Shown: in pieces, positions 22,901 through 33,200 of the stretch | Layout: every line of letters starts with the position of its first letter | Numbering within the stretch: position 1 is the first letter of the stretch | From: Chlamydomonas sphaeroides | Lineage: Eukaryota; Chlorophyta; Chlorophyceae; Chlamydomonadales; Chlamydomonadaceae | Assembly: GCA_001662425.1 (NCBI GenBank) | Contig: BDDC01000162.1 | Span: 31,456 to 95,455, forward strand | Length of the DNA stretch: 64,000 nt | Reading direction: 5' to 3' | Notes under the pieces: model-generated | The model's input: only the letters and a program-made list of their open reading frames with translations | The model's database searches: none | Told to the model about the DNA's origin: nothing | Translations under genes and position numbers: made by a program

Positions 22901-25900
22901 GGCGGAGCTGTTCGGTCCCACGCTGTCGCGCGTGCAGCTCTTTGCCTACTGCGAGCGGCCCTTCATCCACCGGCTGGCTCAGAGCCTGCGGCTGGCTCTG
23001 TTCATGGCGGGCGACTTCATCTACGACATCGGCTCCGTGGGCCACGACATGTACGTGATCTGGAAGGGCGCCGTGGGGCTGGTGGGGCCGTGCGGCGACA
23101 TGGCGGCGCTGCTGTCGGACGGCAACCACTTTGGCGAGCTGGGCCTCATGGCAGCCGCCAGCCCGCGGCCGCACCGGGCGGTGGCGCTCAAGCCGTGCGA
23201 CGTTGTGCTGCTCAGCCGCTGGGACCTGCAGGTGGGCTCGGGAGGCAAGTGGCGGCCAGAGGGTGGGGCTAAGCGGCCGCGGGATCCCTGCGTCCAGTGG
23301 AAGCGAGGTGACATAGGGTGACATGCTGCCAAACCAAAACAGAAATTTCTTACTGACAGGACGCCATGAAGGACTTCCCCGAGAGCGCGGTGCTGGTCAA
23401 GGAGCGCGCCCGCAGCAAGCTGGAGGACCACGAGATGCCAGCCAACCTGTGGGCCTTCGCCATGGCCGCGTGGGGCCTGGCATCCGACGAGGACGGCGAT
23501 CCCCAGCTGCTTCCGGGGACCGACACCGGCGACACGGGCCTGGCGCTGGGTCGGGGCCTGTCTGGCAACGTCCGCTACAGCGGCATGGGCACCGCCGCCG
23601 GCTCGGTCGCTGTGGCCCGGCGGCGGCAGCAGCAGGCGCTGCGGCGGCAGCAGGAGCAGGCGCGGGGCAAGCAAGACGAGCAGGAGGAGGTCGGGGACGG
23701 GGACGGGGAGCAGGAGGAGGCGGGAGGCGGCCACCACGAGCGCTGGCAGGGCGCACACGTGACGGCCACCTTGCACAGGCGCACCGACGGCGGCGCGGGC
23801 CCCGTGGCGGAGGCGCGGGAGTCGCCGCTCGGCCAGGGAGCTGGCGCTTCCGGCACCGCCGGCAGCGCCCCTAGCAGAGGCAACGGCGCTGGCCGGGCGG
23901 GGAGCACGTACCTTACCAGCTTCATCGCGCACCGCAAGAAGGTGGCAGCTGCGGCAGCGCCAGCGCCAGCCGCTTCCGGCCCAGCAAGGCCGAGCGCCGC
24001 CTCGGCCGCAGCACAGGCGCCAGCGCCGCCCATGGCGCCGGCGGCCGGCGGGGCTAGGCCGCCGTCACCCGAGCCCCCGCCGCCGGCCGCCTCGCCGCCG
24101 CAGCACCCACCGCCAGTGCCGTCGGGCAGCGCGGCAGCCACGGAGGCCGCAGGCGGCATTGCGCCTGCGCGCTCCTTGGAGAACCTGGCCGGCAGGCTGC
24201 TGAACGCATTGCTGTCACGCAGATCCCGGGGCCACCGCGGCAGCATCGACGTCGGCCTCAAGCCGCCGGGGGCGGAGACGACCCCCGGGCCCCAACACGA
24301 GGCGTCGCCTGCGCGGGAGCAGCGCGAGCCCCAACACGAGGCGCCGTCAGCAAGCCTCGGGGAGCAGGAGGCAGCGGCGCTGCTCGCGGCACTGCCGCGG
24401 CGGCAGCCCAGCATTGCCTCGGTGCGCTGGGCGCCCGTCGCCCACCACACCGCGGCGCAGCGGCTCGCAGCGCACGGCGCCGGCGGCTCGCTGCTCGCCA
24501 GCGGCGAGCACAGCCTCACCACGGCCGCCATCTCTCGCGCCTCCTCTAGCGACGGCCGGCTGAAGCCGGCGACGCTGTGGATTGACGCGCTTCTGGCGGA
24601 GGCCGGCCGCATCGACGCCGACGACGACGGAGCCACGCCCGCCACGCCCCACGGCGCCGGACGCTCGGGTCCGCGCCAAAGCCTGTCCAGTGCGCACGCG
24701 ATGGCGCAGGCCCCACATCGGCCCTACGCCTCACCGTTCGCGGCGGTGCAGGCCGGCCCGACCGGGCCAGCGCGCAACGCCGCCGCCGCGCTGCTCCGGC
24801 CGCCCGACCGCCGCAGCCTGCAGATGCAGAGCCTGGAGGACATGTGGGGCGCCATCCAGCACCAGCACCAGCACCCCGCCGGCGCGGCAGGCTCGCCGCA
24901 CGATTCCGGCCTCGGCATGCTGCTGCCGCCGCCGCCGCCACGCATGGCGTCGGGCGCGCAGCCGCCCAGTCCCGGCAGCACGCTCACGGGGCTGCTTCTG
25001 GAGAGCAGCCGCCGCACGCCGCCCTCCAGCGGCGCCGACACCGGCAGCGGCATGCGCCCGCCGCTGCCGGCGCTCTTCCAGGAGGGAATCGACGCCGGGC
25101 CCCTGGCCGCCGCCGACGCAGCCGCCGACGCGGAGCTGGCGGTCCGGCGCTCGGCGCCGCCGCCGTCGGCACCGGCGCCGCCGCTGCCGCTCGCAAGCCA
25201 CGGCGGCGCCGCCAGCCGCATAAGTATCGGCAGTCCGCTGGCTGCCGCGTCCGGCGGCGGTTCGCGCCCGTACAACCACTCATCGGGCCAGCTCCCGTCC
25301 CCGACCGCACGGCCATCGCCGCACCAGGGCGCTCGCTTCTCCGCCAACGGCCTCCTCGCTCTGGCGCCGCCGGGCCGGGCAGCCACAGGCAGCGGCTCTG
25401 GCGCCGCCGCCGCCGGGGCTTTCGCTGCGCTGCCGGGGCCGCCTCTGCTGCGGCAGCTGACGGCAGCCTCACGCGGGCGGCGGCAGCGCAGCTCCACGGG
25501 GTTCAGCCTGGCGAGCGCCCACAGCAAGGCCGGCGGCCGAGCCACGGCGGCGAGTGCGCGCGCCGGCGACTGCGGCGGTCTGTCACCGTTGTCCCGGCCG
25601 TCTGCTGGGGAGGTGTATTTTGGTGATGGGTGGTCGGATGGCAGCTCGGATGATAGCAACATGAGGCAGCAGCGCTGCGATGTGGCGGCGCTGCGGCGGC
25701 AGCTGGCGGAGGCGACGGCGCGCGCGGTGGCGGCGGAGCTGCAGCTGGCGGCCGCGCTGCGGGAGCCTCTGCGGGTGCGTGGCTGGGGGCAGGGCGGCGG
25801 CTCCTCTTAGCTCGCAGCCAGGTGGGCAACACCCTGCGCTGTCGCTGTACGTGAAGACAATGCGCCCCAACCTCCGCCACCGCAGTTGCCGGCGATCGCG

Positions 25901-27277
25901 GCGGTGGTGCAGCGGGAGGTGGCGGCGGCGCTGGCGCGGCGTGACGCCGTCACGGACGCGGTCCTGGCGCGCCTGTGCGACGGCCTGCTCGCCACCTCGG
26001 GTGCGACCCACGCCGGCCCGCTGGCCCGGCTGGCTCCGGCCGCCGCGCGCCCTCCCCCCACCCGCTGCTCTTGGGGGCCAAGGGCCGCACCGGCTGGCGG
26101 CCGGCTCCGGGCGCGAGCTGCGCTGACCTTGACCCCACGCGCTGCGCCGACCCTGAGCCCAGGTTATGCAGCCGCCATCCCGCCGAATACCAGCCCCCGT
26201 GCCTGGATGTCCCACCAGCGGGCCTTCGCGACCCTCCCGCCCCTTTCCTCCGCGCTGCTCCCCGCAGCCCGCACGGAGGACCTCGAGGCGGCTGTGGCGG
26301 CGGCAGATGACCGGCTGGCGCGGCTGGAGGCCGAGGCGGCGGTGCTCGGCCTGCCCAGCGCCGTCAGCCCCGCTGCCTCGGGACCCTCGGGCGCCGGCGT
26401 GCTGGGCAGCGGCTCGCGCCTGGCGGCGGTCCTGGCCACTGCCGGCCCGCGCGGCAGCGGCAGCGGCTCTTTCATGTCCGACCGGCCCATTTCCGTGTCG
26501 TACCTGATGCCGCCAAACGGGCGCGGCAGCGACAACGGCGGCGCGGAGCTCGGCGCCGCCGCAGCTGCGGAGGCGGCCCGGCAGAGAACGAGCAGCGGGG
26601 GCGTGGGAGGAGGCGACCCGCTGGCCTGGCGTGGCCCGGAGCTGAGCCCCGTGCGGCGGATGTCCGGCCTCATGTACGTCGAGTACGGCGGCGCTGGGCT
26701 GGCAGCCAGCCCCGAGCACCGCGGCAGCTTACCCGGCGCCGGCCGCCGGGCTGCGGGCGCGAACCGGCGCTCCTCGCTGCTGGCGCCGGCGCCCCTGCAA
26801 GGCATCCTGAAGCACCCGGCGCCCGGCCCGGGCTCACCGCAAGCCGCGGCCGCTGCAGGCCCCGGCAGCCGCCCGCCGGCCTCGGTGAGCGGCGTGGGGC
26901 CGCAGGCGGCGGCGGTGGCGATGGCGGCGGCGGTGCAGGGCAGGCCGTCTGACGTGGGGGCGCAGGCGCTGGCGCTGCGGGGTGATGTCATGCCGGCTGA
27001 CGGCGCCGTCGGGGGCCAAGCGGGGCTGGGCGCGAGGCCGCGCACCGGGCCGGGGGGCGCGCTGCGGCGCGGTTCGTTGCTGCAGCTGGGCTGTGAGGGC
27101 GCGGCGGCGCCGGCCGGGGGGATGTCGCCGCTGGGCGAGGGTGCGGGCCCGCTGGGCGAGGGCGCGGGCCCGCTGGGCGAGGGAGCGGGCCCGCTGGGCG
27201 AGGGCGCCGGCGGGCAGCAGCAAGGCGCCTTGGGGGCCGACCGCCGCTCGGCCGCGGACGGTGTTGGTGGTGGCTGA
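19979..27277 (+). CDS. CNG-type cyclic-nucleotide-gated channel, copy 1
   Basis: Thirteen exons: 19979-20362, 20494-20549, 20735-20920, 21075-21196, 21332-21394, 21545-21608, 21805-21856, 22303-22374, 22511-22604, 22843-23231, 23360-25774, 25886-26000, 26268-27277; 1673 residues. Start MEHTLELAAAAG has a good context (gaccgccATGG). S1 is near 101-125, S2 130-147, S3 about 170-185, S4 about 195-215 (LLKLLRLLKLVRLVRG), S5 about 218-245. The pore reads FYSSFLLLLGDKP (filter near 279-284) and S6 is MYAIVVGIMALLVANM. A C-linker leads to a nucleotide-binding domain (about 365-510: FCE-like contact FGELGLM, then SPRPHRAVAL). Residues from about 515 on are disordered, with LWIDALL, a coiled coil (DVAALRRQLAEA), LQGILKH and four PLGEGAG repeats. 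It should be a cation channel opened by cAMP or cGMP. The intron after 21608 starts GC, not GT; copy 2 has GT there. Confidence 0.88.
22036..22082 (+). repeat. 13-base tandem repeat in intron of channel 1
   Basis: About four imperfect copies of ATGGCACAACACC in tandem within the intron between exons 21805-21856 and 22303-22374. It is absent from the matching intron of channel 2. Confidence 0.75.
27128..27210 (+). repeat. Coding 21-base tandem repeat (PLGEGAG x4)
   Basis: Four 21-base units encode P-L-G-E-G-A-G in succession near the C-terminus of channel 1. The units are nearly identical, suggesting recent expansion. Channel 2 has no counterpart. Confidence 0.85.
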
Positions 27278-30200
27278 GGCTCGAGCGCTGTTGGTGTGTT
27301 CCTTGGTCTGTGTTTTCTCATTATCTGCTTGATCCAGAATGTTCCTGTTGATTCCCTGGCCATGGCGAATTGGGGAAAGAGCGACCTAGCAGCCAAGAAG
27401 CGCAGCGTTGGCGAAGGCACGCGCGCTGTGACTGGATTGAATGCGGCACGATGAAATAGAAAAAGAAATAGATGTACGGCGAGCTTGACTCGCCGTGATT
27501 GAAGGAGGTAGGGAGATCAGGAGGGCCGAAGCCCCCTACGCGCCCTGTCCCCCGGGGGCACGATGATAATGCTCTTGATGGTTGAGGCCGCCGGCGGACT
27601 TCGTACCTGTGACTTACTGCGCTGCGTTGCCTGTGCGATCTGTGCCATTGCACGCACGGCAGCCCCCAGTGGGTGGCAGCACGGCGGCAGTCGTCACCCA
27701 CGGGCCGTCGCGACAGCGATTGGCAGGACAGAGCGCCTGCTGGGCGGAGGCGGCGCGTGAGAGGACTGGAGCCATGGATTGCTGCCAGGCGAATGACAAT
27801 GATTGCCGAGGTGTCATAGTTCACATGCCTCGCTGACGAACTCAAATTCATACCTCACGTAGATGTGACTCCAGCTTCATACCCTTTGCGCCGCCATGCT
27901 CGCACAATGTGTCCCTGGACGGGCCTGATATTGCGGCTGGCTAGCGTGCGGTACGGGGGTCCCCGCTGACCGCGGCGTGCTGTGTGAACCTGTGTCTGCT
28001 GGAATGTTGTGGTAGTCTTGTGCTGTGTTGTGTTGCCAGGCTGTAGCGGGCTAAGCATAGTCCTAGCCCGGAGCGCCGGATACCGTGCGCGCCTTACATC
28101 GTGCTGCGTTTGCGTACTAGCGCTTGTTTAGTCCAGCAGGTACCCGCGCTGCAGTGTAAGTTACGCCGTGCCAGCCGGACGACGACCGGGTCGTGGTGAC
28201 GTGGCTTGGTGCGGGTGGCACTGCCGAGCGAGGGCAACGCGGCTGACTAGGCGCGGCTGCAGGTGGCGCGGCGTGTGCCGCCCAGGGGCCCCCTCCCCTG
28301 GTGCCGCCGGACCGCGGCGGACCGCGGCGGCCGCGGCTGGGGGCCGGCGGCTGCCATGTATGTGTGGCCTCTGGCACGCCGCCGCTGTCATGCCAGGGTG
28401 CGCTCCAGGACTGGGCGTAGACAGTGGGCTCCTCGTCACCTTGGACGTCTGCGCCGCTGTTGTCGCTGAGGGTGGGTGGCCAGCAGCAGTATTCTGGCGC
28501 GCTGCTGTTGCAATCGCGTGGGTTGCTTGGGCCGCGGCGTGCGCCACCTACCCTGGCGCCGGCCGCAACCCAGAGCAACGTTGTTCAATGGGGCATGCTG
28601 CGACGTCCGATGTTTTGAGGATGAGCCTGCGCGGGGCGGGCTGCGGGCTTGGGTACTTCGGCCGGGATTCCTTGGCGGGTGGGCGCTGCACGGTGAGCCC
28701 TCGGGCGGGGCTCTGGTTTGCTGCGGGGGCGCCGGGGCCGGACTGGACGAGTGTGGAATGCGCTCTGAGCTTCAACAGAAGCTCGGCTGAGCTCATGCCC
28801 ACGGATTGCAACAGTGCCGCCAAGGCGCCGCGCCAGCCGGGCCATCGACGGCCCGAATCACGCCCTGAGTGCTCACAGTGGCACTGCCGCATTGGAGGAG
28901 CTGACACAGACTGCGCTTCACCACTTTTGCTGTACAGGTCGACATTAAAGCAGGACATTAAAAATCTGTCCAAGCTGCGCATGGGTGCATGGCTCGCCCC
29001 AGAAAGAGGCCACCCCGTTGTGACAACCCTGACCAGGCGCAAACAGTCGATCATTATGCGGTTGTAGCCGGGACTATTTTAGGAGCCTCGGGCACACCAA
29101 CATCCGTGCCCTCACCCCACGGGCCGGACCTAGCCGCCCGATCTGCCTAAACGGCAGGAATGCACATCTCAACGAACACCGCTGCTGCTGCCGCTCTAGC
29201 TGTGTCGCGGCCGCTTGCGGCGGCCGCTACCAAACCCCTCCGCCTCCGCCGCCCAGCCCATCGCCGCCCGGCCCATCGCCGCCGCCAGGGCGGAAGCAGG
29301 CCGGGCGCTCAGCCCCGAGCAGCTGGAGGCACAGCAGCAGCAGCAGCAGCAATGTGAAGAGCAGCGTTGAGGTCACGGTCGCGAGCTGGATTTGTGTTGC
29401 GGCGGTGCATCGTGCACTGACACGAGAGAGGCTTGAATTTCAAGCTTACAAGTGAACTTTGAGACTGTGAAACTATGAAGGCAGATGGATATGCAAGAGC
29501 CGCATGCGTATCACGCGTACACAGGCCGACAGAGGTGCGTTCGGCATGCACGGCAACTTGCTCGCCACCTCCCTCAAACGTCAGCCACCCCTGGGTACAC
29601 AGCGACGTCGCCAGTCGACGTCTGCCTTTGCATGCTGGCCGCACTCCCACTAACTGTTGCACCGAAGTGGATGTTTCGTACTTGTGGTGCCCGACCAGGG
29701 GAGCTGTGCCCGACAGCCCGAGTCCACATTTAAGCAGGACAATTTAAAACCCTACATACAGGCCCTACGCCTCCTCGTTCGCACTATGTGACAACACGTT
29801 TAATGTGTACATTCCCTCAAGCTAAGTGGCACACTGCGGCACGGGTGACGTAACACGCGCACTCAACCACCAGGACGTTGACGCCCCAACTTGACGACCC
29901 GCACCGCCTACAACACTAACAATTAAAGAACCGTGACATACACACAGTGGGAAAAGCAGCATAAGTGTTCGAGCGCTCGGACACAGGACAGGGAACAGCG
30001 CTGTCCTCAGCTCGACTGCACACGCCACCGAGTATCGCAGCTTACAGGTCCGCTTCATGCGTGGTGGGCATTGAGGGCTGTTCAAGCGGGCACGGCTCTC
30101 AGCACGCGGCATCGCGAGACGCAGCGCCGAGCCCCGCGTGCTGCGATGCAAGACTGACGTCGTGAACACAAGCGCGGCGGCTCAATGGCTTCCTGGCTGC

Positions 30201-30290
30201 TAAGCACCTGCTCGGCCACAACGTACTGAACCGGTCGGAACGGGAGACCCTTCGGCGCCCTGGGAGGCTTTGTCTCGCAGCGCGACCACA
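27278..30290. other. Intergenic region between the two channel genes
   Basis: No gene is supported. The channel 1 3' UTR probably ends near the TGTAA at 28155. A long open frame on plus (28168-29067) and another at 29160-29357 have no domain and atypical composition. Two related AT-richer motifs with AAGCAGGACA followed by TTAAAA occur near 28950 and 29735, perhaps remnants of a repeat. Confidence 0.5.
28155..28159 (+). promoter_or_regulatory. Putative TGTAA poly(A) signal of channel 1
   Basis: First TGTAA noticed after the channel 1 stop, about 880 bases downstream. Confidence 0.45.
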
Positions 30291-33200
30291 ATGCAACGGC
30301 AGGCCACAACAAACCTGCACCGGCAGTCGACGGCCAGCCTGTCGGGCGTCGACGCCCGACGGGCGGTGCATCCGGGCAGGCCAGCAGCGGTGGACCTGCT
30401 CCGCCTGGCCAACCCTCTGCCGGTGCTTGACGCTTGGCTGCCCGTGCTGCACCCCACGAGCTTAGCCTACACCAGGTGGGGCCGGAGGCCTGCTCGCGGC
30501 GCATCACCAGCCACAAGAAAAAAGAGTCGTGTTGAAAGCCCGTCCCACTCGACGAGGCTGCTTGGCCCTTCGCTTGGCGCCTGCCTCACCTCAACGGCCC
30601 CGCCCCTTCCCCCCCCCCCCTTAATCTGCCTCGCAGCTGGTCGTTGCNNNNNNNNNNNNNNNNNNNNNNNNNNNNNNNNNNNNNNNNNNNNNNNNNNNNN
30701 NNNNNNNNNNNNNNNNNNNNNNNNNNNNNNNNNNNNNNNNNNNNNNNNNNNNNNNNNNNNNNNNNNNNNNNNNNNNNNNNNNNNNNNNNNNNNNNNNNNN
30801 NNNNNNNNNNNNNNNNNNNNNNNNNNNNNNNNNNNNNNNNNNNNNNNNNNNNNNNNNNNNNNNNNNNNNNNNNNNNNNNNNNNNNNNNNNNNNNNNNNNN
30901 NNNNNNNNNNNNNNNNNNNNNNNNNNNNNNNNNNNNNNNNNNNNNNNNNNNNNNNNNNNNNNNNNNNNNNNNNNNNNTGCTTCTGGTGCTGGCAAGTCGG
31001 GACACGCCCAGCTCTGAGGCAGAGCGCGGGCTCCGCATCCGCTTCCTATCCCCCGAGCCACGCAGCTGCATGTGCCAGAAGCACTCGCGTCAACCCCGAC
31101 CAAGCAAACCCTATGTGTGTTCATTTGTAAGGAGAGCTATACAAAGTTGTGTTATGTGTGCGTGTGTGCGCCCTACCCCGCCCTCTACCCCGCGGCACAG
31201 GTGTTCGTCATCGTCGCGGTCCCACTCCAGATCGGCTTCCGGGTCCTCGACGCGCTGCCCGCCTTCAAAGCCTTCGACTGGGCCAGCACAGCCCTATTCA
31301 TGCTGGACATTGGCATTCAGTTCCGGTGGGGCGGGACCTGAGGGACCGGGAGCACACGTGGGAAGCGCAGCCAGCCGGAGCGCCCCACCCAGGCCCTGCA
31401 GCGCCCAGCGGCCAACACCAGCCCACCGTGCCACCACGCCGCTGCCTCCCCTACCCTGCCCTCCCCTCCCGCAGCTCCGCCTACGTCACGCAGCAGGGCG
31501 AGCTGGAGCGCGACACGCGGCAGATCGCTATCCACTACGTTCGTGGCATGTTTGTGGTGGACCTGCTGTCGGCACTGCCCTACCAACTGTGAGGGCAAGG
31601 GGGTGCGCATTCTTGAGGGCCCCGGCCGCTGGAGCACACACTGCCATGGGCCTCGGCCGTCGGGACACAGGAGAAGCACGTGCCTGGGGCTCCCACGTGG
31701 GGCTCCCACGTGGGGCTCCTATGCATGTGAGGCGCCACGCCACATGCGTGTGCACCCTCCATCTATCCACACCGCCCGCCAACTGCCACCGCCACCGCCC
31801 CAACCGCCAACCGCCAACCGCAGTATCCTGGCGGGCGTGGACCGCGCCACGCAGCACCACCTGGTGTGGCTGGGCCTGCTCAAGCTGCCGCGCCTGGTGC
31901 GCCTGGCCAAGTGAGGCCCGCACGTGGAGCGAAGCGGGGGGCAAGCAAAACCTGGCCTGTGCCCCCATGTGCAGTGTCCCGCCAGGGCGCAGCGCGGTGC
32001 CCGGCCAACCATGTCCGCTCCCGCCGCGACGCCCCCCACCGCCGCGCCGCTGCCGCGGCCCCCGCCTGCCCTCTGCGCCCCCGCCTCCAGGCTGCTCAAC
32101 CGCGGCAGCCATGGGCGCTACACCACGGCCATATCCATGATGCGGCTGCTGGTGGCTATGCTGCTGCTCGTGCACGGCTCGGTGTGCCTGTGGTGAGGGG
32201 CACAACAGGACACACGGACCAGGGGCGCGCCCGCGTAGGCAGCCCGACCCGAGCCGCGCCGGGCGCCGCGGGCTCCCCACGCTCCCAACCCCCGCCCCGC
32301 GGCTCGGCACGCGGTGTTCCTCTAGTTAGGAGCGCCCCTGGTGGGGCACCCCCGCCGCCGGCGCCCCCCAAGAGGCGCTGCCTTGACCCCATGCCACAGC
32401 GTGAGGATCACGGTGCAGCGGACCGCCTGCGCCAAAGCCGTGCGCGGAGCCCCCGCCCCACGGGGAACCCACAGCCGGGCTCCCGCGCGCGTGCCCCGCA
32501 GTTGCGATGCGCGGTGCGGCCGACGGACCGCTCACCGCCACCCCTGTGTCGCTCACCGCCGCCCGCAGGCACTACCTGTTTGAGAACTTTGGTCACTGGC
32601 CCTGGTCGTTCGACAACTGCGACACCTGCAACGGAGTGGTGCCCACCTATGTGTTTGGCTTCTACCGCTCCTTCCTGCTGCTGCTGGGCGACCGGCCCGA
32701 CGCCAACAACAACCTGGAGCGGTGCGGCCGGCAGCAGCGCATAGACGGGAGCGGGGTGGGATGGTGGTGGGCAGCTACAAGGTGGGGCGGCGCGCCCCCG
32801 CATCCGGCAGACTAGAGCTGTGCGGTGCCCAGGGCTGCGGGGCTTGCTCACGGGCCTTGCCTACGACCGGCTGCCTGGGGCGCTGCCGGCGCCGCCCTGC
32901 CGTCGATGTTCATGTCGCTGTGGCCCTTCGCACCCTCCAGCGTTCTGGTCATCCTGCTGCTGTTCTTGGGGGCCTTCTTCTACGCAGTCATGGTGGGGCA
33001 GCAACATGGGTCGGGCGGAGCGGGGCGGGCTGGGCGGGCTGCCCTGGTTTCGTCGCACAGCTGGCGGGCCAGTGAGGCTGAGGCGAGGCTGTTGCGCGAA
33101 GTGGAGCGAAGCACCGCCTGAACGCTGTCTCCTGCCTGGCTGTGCCCGCGGCCGCCTCCCGCAGGTCGGCAGCATGTCGCTCCTGGTCGCAAACATGTTT

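Noticed and set aside
25886..27277. Unspliced reading of the last channel 1 exons
   Set aside because: Intron 26001-26267 is in frame and open, but paralogue alignment places the R-T-E-D-L-E / R-A-E-E-L-A block directly after the preceding exon, supporting splicing.
28168..29067. 299-codon plus-strand open frame between the channel genes
   Set aside because: Cys/Arg/Trp-rich composition typical of GC-rich non-coding frames, no domain, and an equally open minus frame over the same bases.
29160..29357. 65-codon Ala/Arg-rich frame resembling a transit peptide
   Set aside because: Ends in a CAG-type repeat without any following domain or splice donor supporting a gene.
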